Notes: a model not told the origin generated them from the sequence alone. 64,000 nt of DNA from Kluyvera genomosp. 3 (GCA_002211745.1 CP022114.1:1116001-1180000); one strand, 5' to 3'. Shown: positions 10,715 through 26,647, counted from the first letter of the stretch. A program made the numbers and translations.

Positions 10715-11442
10715 CCAAAATCATTGTCCCGGAATGGCCGCTGCCGCAAGGCGTGGCCGCCTGTAGTTCAACGCGCGTCGGTGGCGTCAGTGAAGGCGCG
10801 TGGGATTCTCTGAATCTCGGCGCTCACTGTGGTGATAATCCCGAACACGTTGAGGAGAACCGTAAGCGTATGTTCGCGGCGGGCCAACTGCCGTCGAAAC
10901 CGGTGTGGCTGGAGCAGGTGCACGGTAAAGATGTGCTGCATCTGACCGGCGAGCCTTATGCTTCGAAGCGTGCGGATGCCTCCTACAGTAATACGCCCGG
11001 GACAGTGTGCGCGGTGATGACAGCGGATTGCCTTCCGGTTCTGTTTTGCAATAAAGCTGGAACGGAAGTGGCCGCGGCACATGCGGGCTGGCGCGGTTTA
11101 TGCGACGGCGTGCTGGAAGAGACCATCGCCTGCTTCAAAGACACTCCTGAAAATATCCTTGCCTGGTTTGGCCCGGCGATTGGTCCGCTGGCTTTTGAAG
11201 TCGGCCCGGAAGTGCGTGAAGCGTTTATGGCCAAAGACGCCAACGCGGTTAGCGCATTTCGTCCAGCAGGCGAAAAATATTATGCCGACATCTACCTTTT
11301 GGCACGTCAGCGTTTAGGGAATATTGGCGTCACCGCCGTCTTTGGCGGCGACCGCTGTACTTTCAGCGAAAAGGATGATTTTTTCTCTTATCGCCGCGAC
11401 CGTATTACGGGTCGTATGGCAAGTTTCATCTGGCTGATATAA
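10711..11442 (+). CDS. pgeF: Multicopper polyphenol oxidase / purine nucleoside phosphorylase family protein
   Basis: YfiH/PgeF (243 aa), DUF152 (Cu-oxidase_4) family. In E. coli it removes L-Ser misincorporated in UDP-MurNAc peptides, and homologues act on purine nucleosides. Motifs with the conserved metal-binding Cys and His: VMTADCLPVLFC, AAAHAGWRGLCDGVLE and FGGDRCTF. The first ATG overlaps the rluD stop by 4 bp. Intact frame. Confidence 0.93.
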   Translation: MTKIIVPEWPLPQGVAACSSTRVGGVSEGAWDSLNLGAHCGDNPEHVEENRKRMFAAGQLPSKPVWLEQVHGKDVLHLTGEPYASKRADASYSNTPGTVCAVMTADCLPVLFCNKAGTEVAAAHAGWRGLCDGVLEETIACFKDTPENILAWFGPAIGPLAFEVGPEVREAFMAKDANAVSAFRPAGEKYYADIYLLARQRLGNIGVTAVFGGDRCTFSEKDDFFSYRRDRITGRMASFIWLI

Positions 11443-11504
11443 CCTATAGAATCAAGACGATCCAGAAGGCAGACATTTTTTTCTCATAGACCAGGTCATT
11501 TAAC

Positions 11505-11533
11505 CTTGAATAATTGAGGGATGACCTCATTTA
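11505..11533 (+). promoter_or_regulatory. Sigma-32 heat-shock promoter of clpB
   Basis: CTTGAAT about 14 bp before CCTCATTTA matches the heat-shock pattern CTTGAA...CCCCATNT. It lies 40 bp upstream of clpB, as in E. coli. Confidence 0.8.
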
Positions 11534-11572
11534 ATCTCCTGTAGCAAAATTGACCTATATATGGGAGGAGTC

Positions 11573-14143
11573 ATGCGTCTGGATCGTCTTACCAATAAAT
11601 TCCAGCTTGCTCTTGCCGATGCTCAGTCACTCGCACTGGGGCACGACAACCAATTTATCGAACCTCTTCATTTAATGAGCGCCTTGCTGAATCAGGAAGG
11701 GGCTCGGTACGTCCTTTATTAACATCCGCGGGCATTAATGCCGGCCAGCTACGCACGGCTATCGATCAGGCGCTGAGCCGTTTACCTCAGGTGGAAGGCA
11801 CCGGGGAGACGTGCAGCCGTCTCAGGATCTGATGCGCGTGCTGAATCTTTGCGACAAGCTGGCGCAAAAACGCGGCGATAACTTTATTTCGTCAGAACTG
11901 TTCGTTCTGGCGGCGCTTGAGTCTCGTGGCACTCTGACCGACCTGCTAAAAACCGCGGGCGCAACTACCGCCAATATCACTCAGGCAATTGAACAGATGC
12001 GTGGAGGTGAAAGCGTGAATGACCAGGGTGCCGAGGACCAACGTCAGGCATTGAAAAAATACACTGTCGATCTGACTGAACGCGCCGAGCAAGGCAAGCT
12101 CGACCCAGTGATCGGCCGTGATGAAGAAATTCGTCGTACCATCCAGGTACTGCAACGTCGTACTAAAAATAACCCCGTCTTGATCGGTGAGCCGGGCGTC
12201 GGTAAAACCGCCATTGTTGAAGGGCTGGCGCAACGTATTATCAACGGTGAAGTGCCGGAAGGCTTGAAAGGCCGCCGCGTACTGGCGTTGGATATGGGGG
12301 CGCTGGTGGCCGGGGCGAAATACCGCGGTGAGTTTGAAGAGCGTCTGAAAGGCGTGCTGAACGATCTGGCAAAACAGGAAGGCAACGTCATCCTGTTTAT
12401 CGACGAGCTGCACACTATGGTTGGCGCGGGTAAAGCCGATGGCGCCATGGATGCCGGTAATATGCTGAAACCGGCGCTGGCGCGCGGGAACTGCACTGCG
12501 TCGGTGCGACCACGCTGGATGAATATCGTCAGTACATCGAAAAAGATGCGGCGCTGGAACGTCGCTTCCAGAAAGTGTTCGTGGCAGAGCCGTCGGTGGA
12601 AGACACCATTGCGATTTTGCGTGGTCTGAAAGAGCGTTATGAACTGCATCACCATGTGCAGATCACCGACCCGGCGATTGTCGCGGCGGCGACGCTCTCT
12701 CACCGCTATATTGCTGACCGTCAGTTGCCGGATAAAGCCATCGACCTTATCGATGAAGCAGCTTCCAGCATTCGTATGCAGATTGACTCGAAGCCGGAAG
12801 AGCTCGACCGTCTCGATCGCCGTATCATTCAGTTGAAGCTGGAACAGCAGGCACTGATGAAAGAGTCTGACGAGGCGAGTAAGAAACGTCTCGACATGCT
12901 GAACGACGAGCTGAGCGATAAAGAGCGTCAGTACTCTGAGTTAGAAGAAGAGTGGAAAGCGGAAAAAGCGTCACTTTCTGGGACGCAAACTATCAAAGCG
13001 GAGCTGGAGCAGGCGAAAATCGCCATCGAACAGGCGCGTCGTGTCGGTGACCTGGCGCGGATGTCCGAGCTGCAGTACGGCAAAATTCCGGAACTGGAAA
13101 AACAGTTGGAAGCGGCGACGCTGTCCGAAGGCAAAACCATGCGCCTGCTGCGTAATAAGGTGACGGATGCGGAGATTGCCGAAGTACTGGCGCGTTGGAC
13201 CGGTATTCCGGTGGCCCGTATGCTGGAGGGCGAGCGTGAGAAGCTGCTGCGTATGGAGCAGGATCTGCATAGCCGCGTGATTGGCCAGAACGAAGCGGTT
13301 GAAGCGGTCTCTAACGCGATTCGCCGTAGCCGTGCAGGGCTGTCTGACCCGAACCGTCCGATTGGTTCATTCCTGTTCCTGGGGCCAACCGGGGTAGGTA
13401 AAACCGAACTGTGTAAAGCGCTGGCTAACTTTATGTTCGACAGCGATGACGCGATGGTGCGTATCGACATGTCCGAGTTTATGGAGAAACACTCCGTGTC
13501 TCGTCTCGTGGGCGCGCCTCCGGGATATGTCGGTTATGAAGAGGGCGGTTATCTGACAGAAGCGGTGCGTCGTCGTCCTTACTCCGTCATCCTGCTGGAT
13601 GAAGTAGAGAAAGCGCATCCGGATGTGTTCAACATTCTGCTGCAGGTTCTGGACGATGGGCGTCTGACCGACGGGCAGGGGAGAACGGTCGACTTCCGTA
13701 ACACGGTGGTCATCATGACCTCTAACCTCGGTTCTGACCTGATTCAGGAGCGCTTCGGTGAACTGGACTACGGGCATATGAAAGATCTGGTACTGGGCGT
13801 GGTCAGCCACAGCTTCCGTCCAGAGTTCATCAACCGTATTGATGAAGTGGTTGTTTTCCATCCGTTGGGTGAAAAACACATTGCGTCGATTGCGCAGATT
13901 CAGCTGCAGCGTTTGTACAAACGTCTGGAGGAACGTGGCTATGAAACACAGATCTCCGACGAAGCGCTGCAACTGCTGAGTAAAAATGGTTACGATCCGG
14001 TGTATGGTGCACGTCCGCTGAAACGAGCTATCCAGCAGCAGATTGAGAACCCGCTGGCACAGCAAATCTTGTCTGGCGAGCTGTTGCCGGGTAAAACCAT
14101 TCGCCTGGAAGTGAAAGACGATCAGATTGTGGCAGTGCAGTAA
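11573..14143 (+). CDS. clpB: ATP-dependent disaggregase ClpB, three breaks
   Basis: Hexameric AAA+ chaperone that threads aggregated proteins together with DnaK; about 857 aa repaired. Start [12 protein letters not shown]-domain, then NBD1 with Walker [14 protein letters not shown] and Walker [12 protein letters not shown], a middle coiled-coil domain ([18 protein letters not shown] and following), NBD2 with [13 protein letters not shown] and [16 protein letters not shown]. Breaks at 11699-11702, 11803-11806 and 12486-12488, each one G short (EGGSVRPLL, GTGGDVQP, ARGELHCVG restored). An internal start near codon 150 gives the short ClpB form in E. coli; I did not verify it here. Confidence 0.96.
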
Positions 14144-14160
14144 GTCACAAAAAGAAGAAA

Positions 14161-14187
14161 ACGAGCCCTACGGGGCTCGTTTTTGTT
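14161..14187 (+). terminator. clpB terminator
   Basis: ACGAGCCCTACGGGGCTCGT hairpin followed by TTTTGTTT. Confidence 0.9.
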
Positions 14188-14257
14188 TAAAAACCAGGCA
14201 AAAATAAGATAATTGAATGAAAAGTGAGCGTGTGAAAACTTTTTTCTATTTTATGCT

Positions 14258-14285
14258 TGCGGCTTCTCATTTTCTCCCTATAATG
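14258..14285 (+). promoter_or_regulatory. rrn P1 promoter
   Basis: TTGCGG, a 16-bp spacer and TATAAT, followed by a GCGCC discriminator and CACTGACACGG, as in E. coli rrn P1 promoters. The 120 bp upstream (A/T-rich, 14190-14257) holds the expected UP-element and Fis region; I could not assign individual Fis sites. Confidence 0.85.
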
Positions 14286-14375
14286 CGCCTCCACTGACAC
14301 GGAACAACGGCAAACAAGCCGCCGGGTCAACGAGGTTCTCCTGAGAACGTCGGCGAAGAAAGCGAAAATAAACGC

Positions 14376-14403
14376 TTGACTTCGTAGCAGGGTGGCGTAT
14401 TAT
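14376..14403 (+). promoter_or_regulatory. rrn P2 promoter
   Basis: TTGACT, 16-bp spacer, TATTAT, about 118 bp downstream of P1, the standard tandem rRNA promoter arrangement. Confidence 0.85.
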
Positions 14404-14441
14404 GCACACCCCGCGCCGCTGAGAAAAAAGCGAAGCGGCAC

Positions 14442-14453
14442 TGCTCTTTAACA
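14442..14453 (+). promoter_or_regulatory. boxA antitermination site in the rrn leader
   Basis: TGCTCTTTAACA is identical to the rrn boxA bound by NusB-S10 for rRNA antitermination. A related TGCTCTTTAAAA follows the tRNA at about 16353. Confidence 0.85.
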
Positions 14454-14581
14454 ATTTATCAGACAATCTGTGTGGGCACTCGAAGATACGGATTCTTAAC
14501 GTCGCAAGACGAAAAATGAATACCAAGTCTCTGAGTGAACACGTAATTCATTACGAAGTTTAATTCACGAGCATCAAACTT

Positions 14582-16116
<1,535 letters not shown>

Positions 16117-16201
16117 CCTTAAAGAAACGTTCTTTGAAGTGCTCACACAGATTGTCTGATGAAAAGTAAATAGCAAGGCGTCTTGCGATTGAGACTTCAG
16201 T

Positions 16202-16277
16202 GTCCCCTTCGTCTAGAGGCCCAGGACACCGCCCTTTCACGGCGGTAACAGGGGTTCGAATCCCCTAGGGGACGCCA
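16202..16277 (+). tRNA. gltW: tRNA-Glu (anticodon TTC) in the rRNA spacer
   Basis: 76-nt cloverleaf from GTCCCCTTCGTCTAGAGG to GGGGACGCCA, with anticodon TTC in CCCTTTCACGG, T-arm GGGTTCGAATCCC and an encoded CCA. A single tRNA-Glu in the 16S-23S spacer corresponds to the rrnB/C/E/G type; the position after clpB points to rrnG. Confidence 0.97.
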
Positions 16278-16488
16278 CTTGCTGGTTTGTGTGAGTGAAA
16301 GTCGCCGACCTTAATATCTCAAAACTCATCTTCGGGTGACGTTTGAGATATTTGCTCTTTAAAAATCTGGATCAAGCTGAAAATTGAAACGACACACTGT
16401 GTCTGTTCTCCGTAATAAGAACAGATAAGCGGTGTGTTCGAGTCTCTCAAATTTTCGCAACACGAAGTGAAACATCTTCGGGTTGTGA

Positions 16489-19379
<2,891 letters not shown>

Positions 19380-19469
19380 ACAACGCCGAAGATGTTTTGG
19401 CGAAGAGACGAAGATTCAGCTTGATTACAGATTAAATCAGAACGCATAAAGCGGTCTGAAAACAGAATT

Positions 19470-19589
19470 TGCCTGGCGGCTGTAGCGCGGTGGTCCCACC
19501 TGACCCCATGCCGAACTCAGAAGTGAAACGCCGTAGCGCCGATGGTAGTGTGGGGTCTCCCCATGCGAGAGTAGGGAACTGCCAGGCAT
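19470..19589 (+). rRNA. rrfG: 5S ribosomal RNA
   Basis: 120-nt 5S rRNA from TGCCTGGCGGC to CTGCCAGGCAT with complementary ends. All conserved runs (ACCCCATG, GTGGGGTCTCCCC) are intact here, unlike 16S and 23S. Confidence 0.98.
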
Positions 19590-19597
19590 CAAATAAA

Positions 19598-19636
19598 ACA
19601 AAAGGCTCAGTCGAAAGACTGGGCCTTTTGTTTTAT
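19598..19636 (+). terminator. rrn terminator T1
   Basis: AAAAGGCTCAGTCGAAAGAC / GGGCCTTTTGTTTT strong hairpin, the same element as E. coli rrnB T1, 9 bp after 5S. Confidence 0.95.
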
Positions 19637-19768
19637 CTGTTGTTTGTCGGTGAGCGCTCTCCTGAGTAGGACAAATCCGCCGGGAGCGGATTTGAACGTT
19701 GCGCAGCAACGGCCCGTAGGGTGGCGGCAGGACGCCCGCCATAAACTGCCAGGCATCAATTAGTGAAG

Positions 19769-19797
19769 AAGCCCATCCTGACGGATGGGCTTTTTTG
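19769..19797 (+). terminator. rrn terminator T2
   Basis: AAGCCCATCC-TGAC-GGATGGGC hairpin followed by TTTTTT, the second rrn terminator. Confidence 0.9.
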
Positions 19798-20065
19798 CGT
19801 CTGTGCGATCCCGTCTCGCATGCCGGATGTTGGCGCTAACATCTCCTTACGTGTACGTGATGCACAATACTCCACTTTTTTTCCATTCCATTTCCCTCTA
19901 TTCCTCCTGCAGCTAATCCTAAATCGTGATCCTGCTAACAGAAAATGTGACTCTCATCACTAATTTGTAAATAACAATTATATAACATTTCATTTACTAA
20001 AATATCTGCCTGCGTGACGTGTACGCCCGGTAAGGCAGGAGAGCGCTATTGGCAGGAGTTAACAA
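19798..20065 (+). other. Intergenic region upstream of kgtP
   Basis: About 270 bp without a gene between the rRNA terminators and kgtP. It is A/T-rich from 19950 on and must contain the kgtP promoter, but I see no box good enough to name. The start codon at 20066 is preceded by GGCAGGAGTTAACAA, a good ribosome binding site. Confidence 0.6.
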
Positions 20066-21362
20066 ATGGCCGTAACCAGTGTGACCCCAGAAGAATCGCT
20101 GACCAACAGCGATACTCGCCGTCGCGTGATGGCAATTGTCGGGGCATCATCAGGGAACCTTGTTGAGTGGTTTGATTTCTACGTCTACTCGTTCTGTTCC
20201 CTCTATTTTGCTCACATCTTTTTCCCGTCAGGCAATACCACTACCCAACTGCTGCAGACTGCTGGCGTATTCGCCGCGGGTTTTCTGATGCGCCCAATCG
20301 GTGGTTGGCTATTTGGCCGCATCGCAGACCGCCGTGGACGTAAGGTCTCGATGCTCATTTCCGTATGCATGATGTGCTTCGGCTCGTTAGTTATTGCTTG
20401 TTTGCCGGGCTACAGCGTGATTGGCACCTGGGCTCCCGCACTGCTACTGCTGGCGCGTTTGTTCCAGGGGCTGTCCGTCGGCGGCGAGTATGGTACCAGC
20501 GCCACCTACATGAGTGAGGTTGCGGTTGAAGGTCGTAAGGGCTTCTATGCGTCCTTCCAGTATGTCACGCTGATTGGCGGTCAATTGCTGGCTGTACTGG
20601 TGGTGGTAATTCTGCAAAATGTGCTTAGCAGCGAAGATCTTCACGCCTGGGGATGGCGAATTCCATTTGCCCTGGGGCCGTACTGGCGATTGTCGCCCTG
20701 TGGCTGCGTCGCCAACTGGATGAAACCTCACAGAAAGAGACGCGCACGCTAAAGGAGGCCGGTTCATTCAAAGGGCTGTGGCGTAACCGCAAGGCATTTG
20801 TGATGGTGCTCGGTTTCACCGCCGCAGGCTCGCTGAGCTTCTACACCTTTACGACCTATATGCAGAAATATCTCGTAAACACCGCCGGGATGAGCGCCAA
20901 TCTGGCAAGCGTCATTATGACTGCCGCGCTGTTCGTCTACATGCTGGTTCAGCCGTTCTTTGGACTGCTATCGGATAAAGTCGGCCGCCGTACCTCGATG
21001 CTCTGCTTTGGCGCGCTGGCCACCCTGTTTACCGTGCCGATTCTCTCCGCGCTGCAGAACGTCACATCACCGTACGCGGCATTTGCGTTAGTCATGTGCG
21101 CGCTGCTTATTACCAGCTTCTATACCTCTATTAGCGGGATCCTGAAAGCTGAAATGTTCCCGGCGCAGGTGCGCGCGTTGGGGTAGGCTTGTCTTATGCG
21201 GTGGCTAACGCCTTGTTTGGCGGTTCAGCCGAATACGTGGCGTTGTCGATGAAGTCTGCGGGTATCGAAACCGCCTTCTTCTGGTATGTGACGGTAATGG
21301 CGGCGATTGCTTTCCTGGTCTCACTTAAGCTGCATCGCAAAGGAAAAGGTCTACGCCTGTAG
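20066..21362 (+). CDS. kgtP: Alpha-ketoglutarate:proton symporter, two breaks
   Basis: MFS metabolite:H+ symporter importing 2-oxoglutarate; inner membrane, about 432 aa repaired, 12 helices. Family motifs: [20 protein letters not shown] at residues 31-50, [19 protein letters not shown] (the MFS loop 2-3 motif) and [18 protein letters not shown]. Breaks at 20674-20677 and 21180-21183, each one G short ([12 protein letters not shown] and [23 protein letters not shown] restored). Its position just downstream of rrnG is the same as in E. coli. Confidence 0.95.
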
Positions 21363-21363
21363 T

Positions 21364-21689
21364 TTAATGTTGCGCGAGCTGCCACACCGCATAGCCGGTG
21401 GTGGCGCCGGCAACGTCCCAGGCAAAGTCCTTCCAGCTCCAGCCGCTCCCTGCCGGCGGCTGTCCCAGAGCTCTTTCGTCGCCCCCAGGCTGACGGAAAA
21501 CATCAGGCCAATCGCCGCGCTGCGATCGCGGCTGAGCCCCTGGTGCTGCGCATACTCATTACCGGCGGCTGAAAGCATGGCCGAGGCAATAAAATGCTGA
21601 GCTTTATCCTGCCCGCTCCAGCTATCGTTCGCCATGTGGCTGCAACCGCTGAGCGCCAGCATTGTGCACATCAGAAGAGGACGTAGCAT
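21364..21689 (-). CDS. yfiM: YfiM lipoprotein (DUF2279), one break
   Basis: Small predicted lipoprotein of unknown function, about 108 aa repaired. Start [16 protein letters not shown] with lipobox LSGC; then [17 protein letters not shown] and [21 protein letters not shown], conserved with E. coli YfiM. The frame breaks near 21448 (one C short in the codons for SRPAGSG), after which the true tail reads [20 protein letters not shown] and ends WQLAQH. It is convergent with kgtP, one base apart. Confidence 0.88.
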
Positions 21690-21703
21690 AAAGACTCCAG
21701 TCA

Positions 21704-21730
21704 TAAAAAAGCCCCGATATGCGGGCTTCA
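21704..21730 (-). terminator. pssA terminator
   Basis: GAAGCCCGCATATCGGGGCTTTTTT on the minus strand, between pssA and yfiM. Confidence 0.8.
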
Positions 21731-21732
21731 GT

Positions 21733-23088
21733 TTACAGGATACGGCTAATCAGCCTGTCGATACGAATTCGACGCAGACGACGAATCAGCTTACGTACTT
21801 TTACCGGATAGTCCGCGATGCTTTGCAGGTCGCGGAAGTGATTAACTACCGTGGTATGCTTACGGATAAGATCCAGCTCTTTCTGGCGCATCGACGCCAG
21901 CTGCTTTTTCGGATCGTGAATCAGCACCGCGTTTTCCAGATCAAGACGCCACGCACGAGGGTTGAGGTTATTGCCGGTCAGCAGAATCCACTCGTTGTCG
22001 ACCCACATCCCTTTCAGGTGATAGCTATTATCGCCGTCTTTCCACAGGCGCACCGTCAGCTGATCGGTATTGATGTAATATTGCAGGCGGCTCAGGAAGC
22101 GGCGCAGGTTAATCTCGTACAGATACGGTAGCGCGCCGATAATTTTAAACGGCTCATTTTCCGGAATATAGAAGTCATTCGCCGTTTTGTCCCCGACGAT
22201 AATCTCTACTTTCTTCCCTTCGCGCAGCAGACGAATGATGCTGCGGACCAGCAATGCTGGCAGGTTAAAGTAAGGGGTGCAGATAGTGAGCTTTTCTTCG
22301 GTGCACGGCATCAGGTGGAAAATAGCTTTATTCAGCTGGCTGGTTTTCCCCAGACCAACCAGCGGCGTAACCGTCAGCTCATCATCACCGGCATTACCTG
22401 TGAAATGGTAGCTGGTATCACGCAGTTCCTGGCGATACTGGCGGATATCATTTTTGATTTCCGGGCTTTTCGGACGCTCAGTGTTGTCCAGGCGATTTAC
22501 GCCACGGCCTTCGACCAGATTCTCCGATACCCAGTTGAACATGATATCGGCCATCTGCGGATTGCGAATACATTGGTAGCGATCATAACGATATTTATCG
22601 TGCTGATGCAGATAGACATCATTGATGCTCGCGCCGCTATACAGCACGCAGTCATCAATGATGAAGCCTTTAAAGTGCAGTACGCCGAGCGCTTCACGGG
22701 TATTCACCGGCACGCCATAAACGGGAACCTCGACACCTGGGTTCTCTTTTGCGGTGCGGCAGTACCAGTCCGCGTTGGTATTGGATGCGGCAGCACCAAT
22801 GCGCCCACGCTGTGCGCGATGCCAGTCAACCAACACGCGAACATCGAGTTCCGGGCGTTGACGTTTGGCATCGTACAGGGCTTGCAGAATCATCTTTCCG
22901 GCGTCGTCCTGCTCAAGGTACAACGCGACGATACAGATTCGGCGCGTGGCGCTGGCGATTTTTGCGAGCAACGCTTCACGAAAATCTGCTGGAGCATAAA
23001 AAAACTCAATATCATCAACAGACTGTGAAAGCTTGGGTAGTTGGGCAAGGTGTTGTTGATGTTTATTACGCTTAAATTTTGACAACAT
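21733..23088 (-). CDS. pssA: CDP-diacylglycerol-serine O-phosphatidyltransferase
   Basis: Phosphatidylserine synthase (451 aa) of the phospholipase-D superfamily; first step to phosphatidylethanolamine, peripheral on the inner membrane or ribosome. Two HKD-type sites: [21 protein letters not shown] and [21 protein letters not shown]. The frame is intact. Start at [14 protein letters not shown] is chosen by homology, one codon after an alternative ATG. Confidence 0.97.
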   Translation of the reverse strand: MLSKFKRNKHQQHLAQLPKLSQSVDDIEFFYAPADFREALLAKIASATRRICIVALYLEQDDAGKMILQALYDAKRQRPELDVRVLVDWHRAQRGRIGAAASNTNADWYCRTAKENPGVEVPVYGVPVNTREALGVLHFKGFIIDDCVLYSGASINDVYLHQHDKYRYDRYQCIRNPQMADIMFNWVSENLVEGRGVNRLDNTERPKSPEIKNDIRQYRQELRDTSYHFTGNAGDDELTVTPLVGLGKTSQLNKAIFHLMPCTEEKLTICTPYFNLPALLVRSIIRLLREGKKVEIIVGDKTANDFYIPENEPFKIIGALPYLYEINLRRFLSRLQYYINTDQLTVRLWKDGDNSYHLKGMWVDNEWILLTGNNLNPRAWRLDLENAVLIHDPKKQLASMRQKELDLIRKHTTVVNHFRDLQSIADYPVKVRKLIRRLRRIRIDRLISRIL

Positions 23089-23196
23089 CACAGTGCGTTT
23101 CTTCTCTGGTTTAGTGAAGGGTCCTCTGTACCACGCAGACGACGTAAGCGGTCAATGATACCATCTCTGTCGGGTAAGGGCAGCATTTCCAGCAGC

Positions 23197-25844
23197 TTAG
23201 TCATCACTTAGCCTTAATGACAGCCCGACAATGCCATCTTCCAGCTGAATATCTACGTCAAAACCGAGCTTCCTCGCCAGAGCAATCATTCCACGATTGT
23301 TTGGCATGGTAATACCATTCAGGCGCTGTAAACCATGGGATCGGGTGTAGCCAATAAGTTTGTCCAGCAGACGCCCACCCAGCCCCAGACCTTTCAGGTC
23401 GGAGCGCACTAATACAGCAAATTCCGCATCAATGTTGTCGGGATCGGAAATCGCGCGAGTCACTCCCAGGATCTCGGTACGATCGCCTGACGAATAGACT
23501 GCCACGAAAGCCATTTCTCGATCGTAGTCGATCTGCGTCATATTGGCTAAATCGTCGTGGGTAAATTCGTTGATCTCGCTGAAATAGCGGTAATAAAGAT
23601 CTTCTTTCGTCACCCGGGCGATAAACTGCTGAAGTAGCGGCTCGTCTTCCGGCAGAATTGGGCGGAACAGGCAGCGCTCGCCGTTCTTCATGGTCACCCA
23701 CTCTTCAAGGTGCTGCGGGTAAGGCCGCACCGCCAGTCGACTTTCGCTTGACCCGCTAAATGGCGCAATATCCAGCGTCACGTCCAGAGCGGTAAATTCG
23801 TTGCCAGAGGCAAGCAGCGGGTGAATATCCAGCCGCTGAATCTCCGGGCAATCCACAATCAGGTTCGACACCTGTACCAGCAGTTGGCTCAACCCCGCAA
23901 CATCCAGCGGCCGCAGCGCGCTACGCCCGCGGATTTTCTTGTTTTTAATCGCCTGAATGACCAGATAGCGCGCCAGCGTCATATTCAACGGCGGTAAGGC
24001 GACAGCGGCCTGATCCTCTGCGCGCCATTCCACACCGCCTTCACCCAGCATAATCAGCGGTCCGAAAACCGGATCGTGTTCGACGACGACGCGCAGCTCC
24101 TGAGCGCCAGCGCGGTTGGCCATACTTTGCACCAGCAGCCCGTGAATACGTGCCTGTGGCCAGGTCATTTTTACACGGTCAAGGATGGCGTCCGCCGCCT
24201 GCTGCACTTCGCTGGCGGTACGCAGGTAGAGCATGACGCCCTGAACTTCCGATTTATGCGGAATGTCCGGCGAACGGAGCTTAAGCGCGACCGGATAACC
24301 AATCTGCTCGGCAATGTGTACGGCCTCGGCGCTGTCTGCGGCAATCCAGGTGGGAAGCGTATTCAGACCGTAAGCGGCTAAAATTGGCCGTACTTCGTGC
24401 GTGTCCAGTGCGCTGATGCCGTTATCAATCGCCTGCTGTAATAATTCATGCGCCTGGCCGGTATTGGCGGTCAGGCTGTGCGGGAGGGCCGGGGTTTCCC
24501 GTAGCTGCTTCTGGTTGCGCCGGTATTCCACCATATGCATAAAGGCAGTAATGGTGCCTTCCGGCGTGCGGTAGGTCGGGATCCCGGCGTCGCTGAACAT
24601 CCGGCGCGCTTCTATCGATGAATACTCGCCGCACCAGTTGGTCAGTACGCTGATGTAGTTGCCGCGCGGGTGTTGCTTAATCAGGTCAATCAAGGCCGCA
24701 GCGCTTTCGCTGCCTGGCGCAGTGGCGCTGGGTGAGTGGATGACCATCAGCGCATCGAGGTCCGGGCTATTCAGCAATACATTCACCGCCGCCAGATAGT
24801 GGCCAATACTGGCATCATCACGTAAATCCAGCGGGTTGTTAGCCTCGACGGTATCGGGCAATAGCTGTTGAAGCTGCTGGCGCGTCTCGTCGCTCAGCGT
24901 GGCCAGCTTGCCATTACGCGCCCAGTGTTCATCTAACGCTAGCGCCGCAGGCGCCGCGCCGTTGCTGATGATCATCAGTCGCTCGCCGCGTAGCGGCCGC
25001 ATATGACTGAGCGTTTCAACGGCAGAAAACAGTTCGTGCGTGTCCTGTACGCGGAGCAAACCCGCGCGCTGGATAGCCGCATCCCAGGCCGGATCCATCC
25101 CGAATTCACGTGCAGTAGCCGCTGTGCCGCTGGGCTACGACCACTTTTAATCACCAGAATGGGCTTATTACGGGATGCGCTACGGGCGGCAGAGACAAAG
25201 CGGCGTGCGTCGCTGAGTTGCTCGAGATACAGCAGAATAGCGCTGGTTTTACTATCGCGCGCCAGATAGTCGAGCAGATCGTCGACGTCGATATCGAGGC
25301 TGTCGCCGAGCGCGATAAAATAGGAGAAGCCCATTTCGCGCTGCTGCGCCCAGTCCAGTATCGTGTTGGAGACGGCGGCGGACTGCGAGATAAAGGCCAG
25401 CTTGCCCTTGCGGATGGGCACCGGCGAGAAGCTGGCGTTCAGCCCCTGCCACGGGCCAGTAACCCGAGGCTGTTCGGCCCCAGTAGTCGCATCTGATAAC
25501 GGGCGGCGCAAGCTTTTAGCTCGCTGAACTGGTCCGGAGGGAGGAGAGAATAATACAGGTTTTGCAGCCTTTTTCGCCCAGTGACTCCAGCAGCTCAAGA
25601 TTGCGGCGCGCATGGGTGCACAAAACCGCGAGATCGGGGAGAAGGGGAGGCTTTCAATCGTCGGCCAGGCCAGCACGCCCAGCACGGCTTTCCACGCGGG
25701 CGTCACCGGTAGTACCGGGCCCGCGAAACCACCCGCCAGCAGGTTTTGCATCATCAGAAAACCGGCGCGCTGAGGTTTCATTGATGCGCCAATCACTGCA
25801 ATCGATTTGGGTCTCAGCAGTGCTTCCAGCCCACGTTGGCTCAT
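23197..25844 (-). CDS. patZ: Protein lysine acetyltransferase (PatZ/YfiQ), four breaks
   Basis: Acetylates acetyl-CoA synthetase and other proteins on lysine; about 884 aa. Start MSQRGLEALLRPKSIAVIGA. N-terminal NDP-forming acyl-CoA-synthetase-like domain (CoA-binding, ligase CoA, ATP-grasp segments; GYPVALKLRSPDIPHKSEVQ, LREVV-like ATP-grasp) and a C-terminal GNAT domain from about residue 730 (MKNGERCLFRPILPEDEPLL; acetyl-CoA loop GLGLGGRLLDKLIGYTR). Breaks near 25636, 25539, 25453 and 25099, each one G/C short; between the first and third the reading frame must be followed through two changes. The 1902-bp downstream part is open without breaks. Confidence 0.93.
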
Positions 25845-25879
25845 ACCGGTCTTCCTTACGCGACAATGACGGTAAGAGT

Positions 25880-26578
25880 TTAACCGTTTTCCGTCTCGAC
25901 TGCTGTGACGCTGCCCTGATGCTGAGATTTTCCTGCCAGATAGCGGCTGCGAAAGCGGGTGAAATGCTCACTGAGTGCCGATGCAGCATGGGTATCATTC
26001 GCTAAATCGAGCAGCGCAATCGCCACTTCAGCGGTGCAATACTGCCCTTCGGCGTGCACTTCGCGCAGGCTGTAGGCCGATACGCGCGAAAGATCGACGG
26101 AGATCAGCGGCAAATTGTCCAGCCACGGGCTTTTGCGAAACATTTTGCGCGCTTCCGGCCAGGTTCCGTCTAACATAATAAAGAGCGGTGGTTTACCTGA
26201 TGGCGGGGCGCTCAACACTTGCCTGTCGGCATCGGCGTAGGAGGAAGGAAAGACGACCATCGGCTGATAGTCGGGGTTGCTGACCAAATCCAGCAGCGCC
26301 TGGGGCGGTTCGGTACGCGACCATTGAAAAGCCTCGGTCTGCGGCAAAATATCGGCGATCAGACGGCCAGTATTACTGGGTTTCATCGGCTCGGTATCAA
26401 ACATCACCAGGCAGAAACGACTTTTTGCCGGCTGCGGCGTGATGGTGTCACAGAGACAATAGCGCTGCACCAGCAGGCAACGCTGGCAGCGACGAACCCG
26501 GTTACCGCGGGCAAGAAAAGGACGAGTCGCGCGGGCAAGACGCTCTGCGCGCAACCGAAGAACGGCGTTATCAATCAT
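25880..26578 (-). CDS. tapT: tRNA-uridine aminocarboxypropyltransferase (DTW domain)
   Basis: TapT/YfiP (232 aa) puts the acp group on U47 of tRNA from SAM. Visible: the zinc-binding RRCQRCLLVQRYCLC (CxxC...CxC) and the DTW-type core FIMLDGTWPEARKMF followed by SxxVDLSR. Intact frame. It lies 36 bp upstream of patZ on the same strand, so they may be co-transcribed. Confidence 0.92.
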   Translation of the reverse strand: MIDNAVLRLRAERLARATRPFLARGNRVRRCQRCLLVQRYCLCDTITPQPAKSRFCLVMFDTEPMKPSNTGRLIADILPQTEAFQWSRTEPPQALLDLVSNPDYQPMVVFPSSYADADRQVLSAPPSGKPPLFIMLDGTWPEARKMFRKSPWLDNLPLISVDLSRVSAYSLREVHAEGQYCTAEVAIALLDLANDTHAASALSEHFTRFRSRYLAGKSQHQGSVTAVETENG

Positions 26579-26618
26579 GGGATTCGAACGGCAAAAACGC
26601 TATTGTCGCAGAGGCGGA

Positions 26619-26640
26619 TTCGGGGCACAAGATGTGCCCC
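26619..26640. repeat. Short inverted repeat between tapT and trxC
   Basis: GGGGCACA-AGA-TGTGCCCC with no clear T run on either strand. It may be a weak trxC terminator or a protein site. Confidence 0.4.
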
Positions 26641-26647
26641 GTGGGTA